Below are positions 7,007 through 15,079 of a stretch of DNA of 34,395 bases, in pieces. Below the pieces are notes generated by a model. It searched no databases. It was not told the origin of the DNA and worked only from the letters and a program-made list of their open reading frames with translations. Positions within the stretch are counted from its first letter, which is position 1. Each line of letters opens with the position of its first letter. The translations under genes and the position numbers were made by a program. The DNA comes from Azospirillum sp. B506 (lineage in GTDB: Bacteria; Pseudomonadota; Alphaproteobacteria; Azospirillales; Azospirillaceae), in the NCBI RefSeq assembly GCF_000333595.1, contig NZ_BADK01000735.1, forward strand, positions 1 to 34,395, given 5' to 3'.

Positions 7007-8167
7007 TCAGGCTCCCTTCTGGTCGGCAGTGTGGTTTGCGGGTTGGACATTGGGAAGGGCGGCGGTCTTGCGGCCAGGCAGCTTGGCTTTCAGCTGCCCG
7101 CCCAGCCCGAGCAGCCCCTTCGGCAGGAACAGGGTGACCGCCACGAACAGGCCGCCCAACGCGAACAGCCACAGCTCCGGCAGGGCACCCGTGAAATAGC
7201 TCTTGCCCATATTGACCAGAACCGCCCCCAGGATGGCGCCGGCCAGCGTGCCGCGCCCGCCGACGGCCACCCAGATCACCGCCTCGATCGAGCTGGCCGG
7301 GGCGAATTCCGATGGGTTGATGATGCCGACCTGCGGAACGTAGAGGGCGCCGGCCACGCCGGCCATGCAGGCCGACAGGGTCCAGGCGAACAGCTTGTAG
7401 CTCTCGGTGTCGTAGCCCATGAAGCGCACCCGGCTCTCGGCGTCGCGCAGCGCCACCAGCACCTTGCCCAGCTTCGAGGCGATGACGCCGGACGCGATCA
7501 TGTAGGAGAGCGCCAGCGCCGCCACCGTCGCCACGAACAGCGCGACGCGGGTGGTGTCGGCCTGGATGTCGTAGCCGAGAATGTCCTTGAAGTCGGTCAG
7601 GCCGTTGTTGCCGCCGAAGCCCATGTCGTTGCGGAAAAAGGCCAGCAGCAGGGCGAAGGTCAGCGCCTGGGTGATGATCGACAGGTAGACGCCGGTGACG
7701 CGGCTGCGGAAGGCGAACCAGCCGAAGGCGAAGGCCAGCGCGCCCGGCACCACCAGCACCATGATGGCGGCGAACCAGAACTGGTCGAAGCCGAGCCAGT
7801 ACCAGGGCAGCTCCTTCCAGTTCAGGAAAACCATGAAGTCGGGCAGGACCGGGTTGCCGTAGACGCCACGCGGGCCGATCTGCCGCATCAGGTACATGCC
7901 CATGGCATAGCCGCCGATCGCGAAGAAGGCGGCATGGCCGAGTGACAGGATGCCGCAATAGCCCCACACCAGATCGAGCGCCAGCGCCAGCAGCGCGAAG
8001 CACAGATATTTGCCCAGCAGCGAGACGGTGAAGACCGACAGGTGGAAGGGCGAATCCGCCGGCACCCACAGCGTCATCACCGGGACGGCGACCGCCAGGA
8101 TGGCGAGGATCGTCAGCACGATCCCGGCCTTGCGGTCCAGGCCCATCAGGAAAAAGCGCAGCAGCAT
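7007..8167 (-). CDS. urtC: Urea ABC transporter permease UrtC
   Basis: The 386-residue, multi-pass inner-membrane permease is of the LivM type. It has LDLVWGYCGILSLGHAAFFAIGGYAMGMYLM near residue 65, the family's hallmark, followed by a long series of hydrophobic helices. VGGRGTLAGAILGAVLVN lies in the ATPase-contact loop and LFLPKGLLGL near the C-terminus. The short charged tail is cytoplasmic. UrtB and UrtC together form the urea channel. The gene begins 4 nt after the urtB stop. Confidence 0.95.
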   Translation of the reverse strand: MLLRFFLMGLDRKAGIVLTILAILAVAVPVMTLWVPADSPFHLSVFTVSLLGKYLCFALLALALDLVWGYCGILSLGHAAFFAIGGYAMGMYLMRQIGPRGVYGNPVLPDFMVFLNWKELPWYWLGFDQFWFAAIMVLVVPGALAFAFGWFAFRSRVTGVYLSIITQALTFALLLAFFRNDMGFGGNNGLTDFKDILGYDIQADTTRVALFVATVAALALSYMIASGVIASKLGKVLVALRDAESRVRFMGYDTESYKLFAWTLSACMAGVAGALYVPQVGIINPSEFAPASSIEAVIWVAVGGRGTLAGAILGAVLVNMGKSYFTGALPELWLFALGGLFVAVTLFLPKGLLGLGGQLKAKLPGRKTAALPNVQPANHTADQKGA

Positions 8168-8171
8168 CGGA

Positions 8172-9794
8172 TCAGACCTCCACCGCGCGGCCCTTCAGCG
8201 CGAACAGGCCGCGCGGACGCCGTTGGATGAACAGGATGATGAAGATCAGCACCAGGATCTTGCCCAGCACCGCCCCGGCATAGGGTTCGAGGAACTTGTT
8301 CATGGTCCCCAGCGTCAGCGCGCCGACCAGCGTGCCCCACAGGTTGCCCACACCGCCGAACACCACCACCATGAAGCTGTCGAGGATGTAGCCCTGGCCG
8401 AGGTTCGGGCTGACATTGTCGATCTGGCTCAGCGCAACCCCGGCCAGACCGGCAATGCCGGAGCCAAGACCGAAGGTCAGCGCGTCGACCCGGGCGGTGC
8501 GGATGCCCATGGCGTTGGCCATCGGCCGGTTCTGCGTCACCGCCCGGATCGACAGGCCGAACCAGGTGCGTTTCAACGCCACCAGCAGGGCCGCGAAGAC
8601 GGCGAAGGCGAAGATGACGATCCACAGCCGGCCGTAGGTGATGGTCAGACCGCCGAGTTCGAAGGCGCCGGACATCCAGCTCGGCGCGCCGACCTCGCGG
8701 TTGGTCGGGCCGAAGATCGAGCGCACCGCCTGCTGGAGCGCCAGCGACAGGCCCCAGGTGGCGAGCAGCGTTTCCAGCGGACGGCCATAGAGCCAGCGGA
8801 TCACGCTGCGCTCGATGACAATGCCGACGCCACCGGACACGAGGAAGGCGGCGGGCAGCGCCACCAGGATCGACAGGTCGAACAGGCCGGGGGCATGGGC
8901 GCGGAAGAACTCCTGCACCAGGAAGGTGGTGTAGGCGCCGATCATCACCATTTCGCCATGGGCCATGTTGATGACGCCCATCACGCCGAAGGTGACGGCC
9001 AGCCCGATGGCGGCCAGCAGCAGCACCGACCCCAGCGACAGCCCGTACCAGAGATTCTGCAGCGCGGCCCAGAAGGCCAGCTTCTGCTCCAGGGTGGAGA
9101 CGGCGGCGGCAGCCGACCTTTTGGTGGTGTCGGACGCACCGGAGCCGGCGACCATGTTCAGCAGCACCAGCGCGTCGCGGTCACCGCGGGCGGTCAGCGT
9201 ATCGGTCGCCGCCTGGATTTCGGCGTCGGTCATCTTCGACGCCGCCTCGCCGGTCAGCAGGATGGCGGCCCGCGCCTGCTCCATGGCGGCGCGCACGCCC
9301 TTGTCCTGCTCCTTGGCGATGGCGGCGGTCAGCGTCTCCAGCGCGGAGGCATCGCGGCTCTTGAACACCGCGTCGGCGGCGGAGCGGCGGACGCCGGCAT
9401 CGCTGCTCATCAGAGTGAGGGCACCCAGCGAGGCGCTGATGGCGCGGCGCAGCGAATTGTTGATGCGGATCTTCTCGACCGCGGCGGCCGGCGCATCGCC
9501 CAACGCGGCGCGGGTCAACGGGTCGGTCAGGGTGAAGGCGTCGCCGGCCTTGCGGGCGATCACGACGGTGCCGTCGGCCTTGCGGACATAGAGGTCGCCG
9601 GCCTGGAGCGCCTCGATCACCGGCACGGCGGCCGGGTCGCCGGCCTCCGACAGTTGCACCAGGGCCTTTTCGGTTCCGGAATAGCCGCCGCTGCCCAGGG
9701 CCTGGACAAGCGGGCGGAGATCGGCGGCATAGACGGCGGTCGATGTGGCGACCACCACACAGACGGCCATCAGCCAGCGGAGAGCGCGTCGCAT
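8172..9794 (-). CDS. urtB: Urea ABC transporter permease UrtB
   Basis: The 540-residue protein has a signal-like N-terminus (LRWLMAVCVVVATSTAVYA) and an Ala-rich helical periplasmic domain (about residues 25-235, HEAT-like). That domain is typical of the long UrtB form. A LivH-type permease follows, with VTFGVMGVINMAHGEMVMIGAYTTF and FGGVGNLWGTLVGA. The C-terminus is RRPRGLFALKGR. It forms the membrane channel with UrtC. The start at 9794 is followed by a plausible export signal, and the length is normal. Confidence 0.95.
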   Translation of the reverse strand: MRRALRWLMAVCVVVATSTAVYAADLRPLVQALGSGGYSGTEKALVQLSEAGDPAAVPVIEALQAGDLYVRKADGTVVIARKAGDAFTLTDPLTRAALGDAPAAAVEKIRINNSLRRAISASLGALTLMSSDAGVRRSAADAVFKSRDASALETLTAAIAKEQDKGVRAAMEQARAAILLTGEAASKMTDAEIQAATDTLTARGDRDALVLLNMVAGSGASDTTKRSAAAAVSTLEQKLAFWAALQNLWYGLSLGSVLLLAAIGLAVTFGVMGVINMAHGEMVMIGAYTTFLVQEFFRAHAPGLFDLSILVALPAAFLVSGGVGIVIERSVIRWLYGRPLETLLATWGLSLALQQAVRSIFGPTNREVGAPSWMSGAFELGGLTITYGRLWIVIFAFAVFAALLVALKRTWFGLSIRAVTQNRPMANAMGIRTARVDALTFGLGSGIAGLAGVALSQIDNVSPNLGQGYILDSFMVVVFGGVGNLWGTLVGALTLGTMNKFLEPYAGAVLGKILVLIFIILFIQRRPRGLFALKGRAVEV

Positions 9795-9831
9795 CGGGAG
9801 TCCTTCGGTGCAGGGGGCTGGAAACGCGAAA

Positions 9832-9882
9832 CGCTTGCCCTCGACCCTCCCCCGCCCGGCGGGAAAGGGGAAAGGGCAAGCG
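9832..9882. other. Large stem-loop in the urtA-urtB intercistronic gap
   Basis: CGCTTGCCCT (9832-9841) and AGGGCAAGCG (9873-9882) are perfect 10-bp arms. Inside them CCCTCCCCCGCC can pair with GGCGGGAAAGGGG-type sequence, making one long hairpin in the 137-bp gap. Such hairpins between a binding-protein gene and its permease genes usually protect the upstream message or partly terminate, so that more binding protein than permease is made. No T-tract is present, so stabilisation is the likelier role. Confidence 0.65.
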
Positions 9883-9931
9883 TCGCAACCATTCAGGTCA
9901 GAAAGGACGGGTCAGAGAGAGAACCCTGCCC

Positions 9932-11242
9932 TCACGACCCCTTGCCGCCGCACTTGCCGGTCTTCACGTTGAAGTTGCCGCAGGACATCGGCTTGCGCCA
10001 ATCGGCGATCAGGTCCTTGCTGTCCGGCAGATAGTCCGACCACTCGTCGCCCGGGACGAGGCCCGAGGTCTTGGAGACGACGTCGAACTGGCCGTTCTCC
10101 TGCACTTCGCCGATCAGCACCGGCTTGGTGATGTGGTGGTTCGGCAGCATCGCCGAATAGCCGCCGGTCAGGTTGGGCACGGCCACGCCGACCATGGCGT
10201 CGATCACCTTGTCCGGATCGGTGGTGCCGGCCGCCTCGACCGCCTTAACCCACATGTTGAAGCCGATATAGTGGGCTTCCATCGGGTCGTTGGTGACGCG
10301 CTTGTCGTTCTTGGTGAAGGCCTTCCATTCCTTGATGAACTCGGCGTTCGCCGGGGTCTCGACGGACTGGAAGTAGTTCCAGGCGGCCAGATGGCCGAGC
10401 AGCGGCTTGGTGTCGATGCCGGCCAGCTCTTCCTCGCCGACCGAGAAGGCGACCACCGGGATGTCCTGGGCCTTCACGCCCTGGTTGCCCAGTTCCTTGT
10501 AGAAGGGAACGTTGGCGTCGCCGTTGATGGTGGAGACCACCGCGGTCTTCTTGCCGGCCGACCCGAACTTCTTGATGTCCGCCACGATCGACTGCCAGTC
10601 GGAATGACCGAACGGCGTGTAGTTGATCATGATGTCTTCGGGCTTGACGCCCTTGCTCTTCAGATAGGCTTCGAGGATCTTGTTGGTCGTGCGCGGATAG
10701 ACGTAGTCGGTGCCGGCCAGCACCCAGCGCTGGACCTTTTCCTTCTGCATCAGATAGTCGACGGCCGGGATCGCCTGCTGGTTCGGGGCGGCGCCGGTGT
10801 AGAAGACGTTGCGCGAGGACTCCTCGCCCTCATACTGGACCGGGTAGAAGAGGATGTTGTTCAGCTCCTCGAACACCGGCAGCACCGACTTGCGGCTGAC
10901 CGAGGTCCAGCAGCCGAACACGGCCGAGACCTTGTCCTTGCTGATCAGTTCGCGCGCCTTTTCAGCGAACAGCGGCCAGTTGGAGGCGGGATCAACCACC
11001 ACCGGCTCCAGCTTCTTGCCCAGCAGGCCGCCCTTCTTGTTCTGGTCGTCGATCAGCATCAGCATGACGTCCTTGAGCGTCGTCTCGCTGATCGCCATCG
11101 TCCCGGACAGGGAGTGCAGGATGCCCACCTTGATGGTGTCGTCCGCCGCCTGGGCGGGCATCGCGAAGGACGCCATCGCGCCCATGGCCAGACCGGCCAG
11201 CGCGCTGATCCCGAAGCTCGACGTCAGATGCTTGGTCCGCAT
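9932..11242 (-). CDS. urtA: Urea ABC transporter substrate-binding protein UrtA
   Basis: The 436-residue protein has a Sec signal (MRTKHLTSSFGISALAGLAM...AMPAQA-ADD) followed by the Peripla_BP_5/UrtA fold. Motifs are IKVGILHSLSGTMAISE, VDPASNWPLFAEKARELI, VFGCWTSVSRKSVLPVFEE, LFYPVQYEGEESSRNVFYTGAAPNQQ and EAHYIGFNMWVKAVE, all typical of UrtA. It captures urea in the periplasm. GGAAGGGGG lies about 7 nt before the ATG, a very strong ribosome site suited to an abundant protein. It is the first gene of the urt operon. Nitrogen control (NtrC) would be expected, but I found no clear -24/-12 promoter upstream. Confidence 0.96.
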   Translation of the reverse strand: MRTKHLTSSFGISALAGLAMGAMASFAMPAQAADDTIKVGILHSLSGTMAISETTLKDVMLMLIDDQNKKGGLLGKKLEPVVVDPASNWPLFAEKARELISKDKVSAVFGCWTSVSRKSVLPVFEELNNILFYPVQYEGEESSRNVFYTGAAPNQQAIPAVDYLMQKEKVQRWVLAGTDYVYPRTTNKILEAYLKSKGVKPEDIMINYTPFGHSDWQSIVADIKKFGSAGKKTAVVSTINGDANVPFYKELGNQGVKAQDIPVVAFSVGEEELAGIDTKPLLGHLAAWNYFQSVETPANAEFIKEWKAFTKNDKRVTNDPMEAHYIGFNMWVKAVEAAGTTDPDKVIDAMVGVAVPNLTGGYSAMLPNHHITKPVLIGEVQENGQFDVVSKTSGLVPGDEWSDYLPDSKDLIADWRKPMSCGNFNVKTGKCGGKGS

Positions 11243-11610
11243 GAAGTTGCCCCCTTCCTGTTGGCGCCCCGTTCGATCCGGGGCTTGGCCACATCGTCGG
11301 AAGAAAGGCTACCGCGCATGCGAAAGGCGGTATCTACGTCAAATGACACATACGGCTATGGCCCAGGCTTCACGGCCGCCTTTGCAGCATTACCTCTTGC
11401 GGCGTTTCGGAATAAATCGGTCGCCACAGCGTCCAACCAGTGGACGAGCGCGTGTAACGGACACATCTCTGGACGGGTGAGACGGCGATGCAAGGGAGCA
11501 ACAGTGTGAACAGCAGGGCTGTCGTCACCAAATGTCGCTTGCGATTCGCGGGAGGCTTGTCGAAGGTTGCAGCGTTCGATCCTTTCCGTTCACGTTCCGG
11601 TCCCGCCGCC
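11243..11610. other. Divergent intergenic region urtA / L,D-transpeptidase
   Basis: These 368 bp separate two divergent genes. I see no convincing sigma-54 element for urtA and no strong -35/-10 pair. A TTGACG lies on the minus strand at 11337-11342, without a matching -10. A small inverted repeat GTCCA-N5-TGGAC occurs near 11431-11445. An open frame continuous with the transpeptidase gene runs back to 11488, but its codon use is unlike the gene. Confidence 0.5.
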
Positions 11611-13137
11611 ATGCATGACATCCGTCGCCCGATCTCCCGCCGCTCCGCCACCCTCTGCATGGTCGGCGGGCTGATCGGCATCGTCCTGAGCGGCCCGGCG
11701 CTTGCCGCGGCGGCGAAGGAGGCCGTGCATGCCGCCCAGCCGCCGCTGATCGCCGGCTGGGCCGCGACGCTGGAGCAGCGCGCGCTGGAACTGCAGAACG
11801 CGCCCAAGGTTCAGGCCACCCGCATCGGCTATGGCGCCGTCGTCAAGAAGGGTGACGGCGGCATGGTCGAAAGCGTGGCTCCGGCAATGGACGTGCCCCC
11901 TGCAGACATCCAGCAGGCGCAGGCGCAGGCCCCCACCCTGCCCGGCCTCGCGCCCATCGAGCCGGCCCCGCCGGTGGTCATCAGCGTGCGCTCGCCGCTG
12001 GCAGACCGCGTCGGCAAGCTGTCGCGCCGCCTGATCGAGCTGGGCTTCCTGCCCGCCGACAAGTGGACCGACAGCTTCAACGACGATGTCGAGACCGCCG
12101 TCCGCGCCTTCCAGCTCTCCGAGGGGCTGCAGCCCGACGGCAAGGTCGGCGAGGTGACGCGCCAGGCGATGGACCGCACCCCGGCGCAGACCGTGGCGCT
12201 TCTGCGCCGCGCCGCCGCAGCGATGCGGGCACAGCAGGCCTCCATTCCCGAAACCACCATCCTGGTCAATCTGCCCGGCCAGTCCGTCACCCTGATCGAG
12301 CATGGCCGCCCGAGCTTCACCATGCGGGCGGTGGTCGGCCGGCCGTCGCGCAAGACGCCGCTGCTGCAGGACAAGGTGACCAGCGTCACCATCAACCCGA
12401 CCTGGACCGTGCCGCCGACGGTGCTGAGCGAGGACAAGCTGCCGGCCCTGCGCAAGAAGGGCACCACCGGCATCAAGAACGCCGCCGTCTATCTGGACGG
12501 GTCTGAGGTGGTCAACACCCAGTCGGTCAACTGGTGGTCGGTCGACCCCGGCCGCGTCCGCATCGTCCAGAGGCCGGGCGACGACAATGCGCTGGGTCGC
12601 TTCCGCTTCAACCTGACCAACGGCGACGGCATCTTCCTGCACGGGACCAACGACCCGCGCCTGTTCAGCCGCGACCTGCGCGCCGCCAGCTCTGGCTGCG
12701 TGCGGCTGGAGGATGCCCGGATGATGGCGGAGACGCTGCTGGGTGCGGCGAAGATGACGCCGGCCAGCATCGGCCAGCAGCTCGATACCGGGGAGACCAA
12801 GACGATCCGTCTGCCGAACGCCATTCCCGTGCGCTTCGTCTACTGGAACGCCTCGGTCGATACCGCCGGCGTGGTGCGCGTCCATCCTGACATCTACGAG
12901 GATCCGCCCACCCTGGCAACGCCGTCGGGCCAGTCGGGCTCGGCGGCCCCGGCCATGTCGGCGAACCCGGTTGGCACTCCGCCATCGGCCAACCCGGTGA
13001 CGCCGGTATCGACGCCGCGCCCGCTGTCGAAGCCGGCGCCGCTGCCGGTGCCGCCCACCGCCCATGCGCCGACGCCCCTGTCCTCCGCCTCCATCCCGGC
13101 GCCGGCCAAGCCGCTACCGACATCGACCGGGATGTAA
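11611..13137 (+). CDS. L,D-transpeptidase (YkuD/YcbB type) with peptidoglycan-binding domain
   Basis: The 508-residue exported protein has a signal peptide with twin Arg pairs (IRRPISRRSATLCMVGG...GPALAAAA). A PG_binding_1 domain (about residues 128-185, LSRRLIELGFLP, TAVRAFQLSEGLQPDGKVG) precedes a YkuD catalytic domain (about 215-380). The catalytic motif is HGTNDPRLFSRDLRAASSGCVRLED, with the nucleophile Cys363. GRPSRKTPLL and INPTWTVPPTVL place it near the YcbB/LdtD branch. It should make 3-3 cross-links in peptidoglycan or attach proteins to it. The C-terminal 75 residues are Pro/Ala/Ser-rich. I chose ATG 11611; an in-frame GTG at 11506 has a better ribosome site (AGGGAG, 7 nt) but the added 35 codons lack the local codon bias. 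Confidence 0.92.
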   Translation: MHDIRRPISRRSATLCMVGGLIGIVLSGPALAAAAKEAVHAAQPPLIAGWAATLEQRALELQNAPKVQATRIGYGAVVKKGDGGMVESVAPAMDVPPADIQQAQAQAPTLPGLAPIEPAPPVVISVRSPLADRVGKLSRRLIELGFLPADKWTDSFNDDVETAVRAFQLSEGLQPDGKVGEVTRQAMDRTPAQTVALLRRAAAAMRAQQASIPETTILVNLPGQSVTLIEHGRPSFTMRAVVGRPSRKTPLLQDKVTSVTINPTWTVPPTVLSEDKLPALRKKGTTGIKNAAVYLDGSEVVNTQSVNWWSVDPGRVRIVQRPGDDNALGRFRFNLTNGDGIFLHGTNDPRLFSRDLRAASSGCVRLEDARMMAETLLGAAKMTPASIGQQLDTGETKTIRLPNAIPVRFVYWNASVDTAGVVRVHPDIYEDPPTLATPSGQSGSAAPAMSANPVGTPPSANPVTPVSTPRPLSKPAPLPVPPTAHAPTPLSSASIPAPAKPLPTSTGM

Positions 13138-13176
13138 GGATCGGTTTCTAAGCCACCAGGAAGGTTGGAGGTCGAT

Positions 13177-13938
13177 ATGCCGGTTCACCACTCTTCCAGC
13201 GGCTATGAAACGGGTGCCAGGGCCTATGTCCAAGGCCGTCCAGGCTACCCGGACGAAGCCACAACATGGCTTCGCGACGTGCTCGGCGTCGGTCCTGGCC
13301 GTAAGGTCCTGGAGGTCGGCGCCGGAACCGGCAAATTCACCGCGGTGCTGAAGGGCTGCGGCGGCGAGATCGCCGCCGTCGAACCGGTCGCGGGCATGCG
13401 CGAGCAGCTCGTTCCGGCCTTTCCCGACATCACCGTCCTGGCCGGGAATGCAGAGTCCATCCCTCTGCCCGACACTTCCGTCGATGCGGTGGTCTGTGCG
13501 CAGGCCTTCCACTGGTTCGCCACCGCCGCCGCCTTGCAGGAAATGCGAAGGGTTTTGAAACCGGGCGGCACATTGGGGCTGATCTGGAATGTCCGCGACG
13601 AACGCACGCCCTGGGTCGCGGCACTGACCGCCATCACCGACCCCCGGGAGGGTGACACGCCGCGCTATCGGACCGGCGACTGGCGCCGGGTCTTCCCCGC
13701 GCCAGGTTTCGACGCCATCGATGAGCGTCGCGTCCGCCATGCCCATGTCGGCAGCCCGGACGACGTCATCGTCAAGCGGACGATGTCGGTCAGCTTCATC
13801 GCGGCGCTGCCACCCGAGCAGCAGGCGGAAGTCGAGCGGGACACCCGCGCATTGATCGCCGGGACGCCCGAACTGGCGGACCGCGCCGAGATCGCCTTTC
13901 CCTACGAAACGGTCATGTTCGCCTTCCGCAAGGTCTGA
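13177..13938 (+). CDS. Class I SAM-dependent methyltransferase (Methyltransf_11)
   Basis: The 253-residue soluble protein starts at ATG 13177, with GGAGGT 4-5 nt upstream. Motif I is VLEVGAGTGKFTAVL, acidic motif II AVEPVAGMREQL, then AGNAESIPLPDTSVDAVVCAQAFHWF and LKPGGTLGLIWNVRDE (post-motif loop). This layout matches small-molecule methyltransferases; the acceptor is unknown. It follows the L,D-transpeptidase gene by 39 bp and may be co-transcribed. It converges with fdsD. Confidence 0.9.
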   Translation: MPVHHSSSGYETGARAYVQGRPGYPDEATTWLRDVLGVGPGRKVLEVGAGTGKFTAVLKGCGGEIAAVEPVAGMREQLVPAFPDITVLAGNAESIPLPDTSVDAVVCAQAFHWFATAAALQEMRRVLKPGGTLGLIWNVRDERTPWVAALTAITDPREGDTPRYRTGDWRRVFPAPGFDAIDERRVRHAHVGSPDDVIVKRTMSVSFIAALPPEQQAEVERDTRALIAGTPELADRAEIAFPYETVMFAFRKV

Positions 13939-13964
13939 CGGCTCCCGGCCACGGCCGTTTCACG

Positions 13965-14192
13965 TCACCGTGCCTGGAGCACCCCGACCGCACCGCGCGC
14001 GACCTCGTGCAGGTCGGCGGCACCGCCGGACTGGACATGGGCGAACAGGCCGGCGCGCATGCGCGGATCCCAGAATTTGCGGATGTGGGTTGCGGTTTCC
14101 GTCACCGCCTCGTCATGCGGGTAGGTGGCGAAATGGACGGCGATCTGGTTCGCCATCCGGACCAGATCCTTGGCGTGGTTCGTGTGGCTCAT
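13965..14192 (-). CDS. fdsD: NAD-dependent formate dehydrogenase, delta subunit
   Basis: The 75-residue protein matches the small FdsD family: DLVRMANQIAVHFATYPHDEAV, THIRKFWDPRMRAGLFAHV and a final LHEVARGAVGVL. FdsD is needed for, or associated with, the soluble molybdenum formate dehydrogenase and may help its maturation. The ATG at 14192 has GGAG 6 nt upstream and lies 24 nt after fdhD. It closes the fds operon. Confidence 0.9.
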   Translation of the reverse strand: MSHTNHAKDLVRMANQIAVHFATYPHDEAVTETATHIRKFWDPRMRAGLFAHVQSGGAADLHEVARGAVGVLQAR

Positions 14193-14216
14193 CGGTGTCT
14201 CCGGATTGGGTTGGTA

Positions 14217-15059
14217 TCAACGGAACAGGATGACGGTGTCGCGACGCGACAGGGCACCCAAGGTCAGGTTGGCGTTGCGCGCCAGTTCGAGCGCCAGCGC
14301 CGTCGGCGCCGAGATGGTCGCCAGCAGCGGGATGCCCACAGCGGCGGTCTTCTGCACCAGCTCGAAGCTGCAGCGGCTGGTCATCACCACGAAGCCGGTG
14401 GCAGGGTCGGCGCCCGAGCGGACGACGGCGCCGATCAGCTTGTCCAGCGCGTTGTGGCGGCCGACATCCTCGAGCGCCAGACGGATGGTGCCGTCGGGCG
14501 CACACCACGCGGCGGCATGGACCGAGCGGTTGGCCCGGTTCATCGGCTGGTGGTCGGGCAGAGCACGGAAGGCGGCGGCTACGGCGGCCGGCTCGACCGC
14601 CAGCGAAGTTTCGATCTTGCGGGGCTCCCGAACGGCGTGGACAAGACTGTCCACGCCGCACAGGCCACAGCCGCTCCGCCCCTCCATGGAGCGGCTGCGC
14701 AGACTTCCGCGCAGGAGACGCAGGGGATCGACCGTCAGGTTGACGACGAAGCCCAGCGGCGTTTCCCGCACGGCGATGGTCTCGATGTCGGCGGCGGTCC
14801 CGACGATCTCCTCGGCCAGGCTGAAGCCCAGCGCGAAATCCTCCAGATCGGCGGGGGTCGCCATCATCACGGCGTGGGACCGGCCGTTGTATTCGAAAGC
14901 GACCGCGGTTTCCTCCGGCACCTGCCATTCGACGTCCGCGCCCTCCTCCACCCCGACACCGGCAGAGAAGCCGGTGCCGGTGACGGCGATGGAGCACATC
15001 GCCGTGGAGAGCGGGGAGTTGTCGTCCGGACGGATGGACCCAGAAGGCATCGCGGTCAT
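14217..15059 (-). CDS. fdhD: Formate dehydrogenase accessory sulfurtransferase FdhD (FdsC)
   Basis: FdhD moves sulfur from a cysteine desulfurase to the bis-MGD molybdenum cofactor before its insertion into formate dehydrogenase. The 280-residue protein has the CxxC motif GCGLCGVDSL (Cys131, Cys134). The conserved blocks LALEDVGRHNALDKLIG and VVMTSRCSFELVQK, and a C-terminal RRDTVILF-like end, also match. ATG 15059 has AGGAG 8 nt upstream; GTG 15068 is possible but has no ribosome site. It lies 20 nt after fdsA. Confidence 0.95.
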   Translation of the reverse strand: MTAMPSGSIRPDDNSPLSTAMCSIAVTGTGFSAGVGVEEGADVEWQVPEETAVAFEYNGRSHAVMMATPADLEDFALGFSLAEEIVGTAADIETIAVRETPLGFVVNLTVDPLRLLRGSLRSRSMEGRSGCGLCGVDSLVHAVREPRKIETSLAVEPAAVAAAFRALPDHQPMNRANRSVHAAAWCAPDGTIRLALEDVGRHNALDKLIGAVVRSGADPATGFVVMTSRCSFELVQKTAAVGIPLLATISAPTALALELARNANLTLGALSRRDTVILFR

Positions 15060-15079
15060 GCTTCCCACTCCTCAGGCCG

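Noticed and set aside
11243-11500. A sigma-54/NtrC promoter upstream of urtA
   Set aside because: Expected from biology, but no GG-N10-GC element with acceptable flanks was found on the minus strand.
11488-11610. Longer N-terminus for the L,D-transpeptidase (ATG 11488 or GTG 11506)
   Set aside because: The GTG has a good ribosome site, but these codons lack the gene's third-position GC bias and would bury the signal peptide.
13165-13176. TTG start for the methyltransferase
   Set aside because: The GGAGGT inside this stretch is the ribosome site for ATG 13177.
13938-13990. Terminator between the methyltransferase and fdsD genes
   Set aside because: Short GC pairing only (GGCC repeats), no convincing stem or T-tract.
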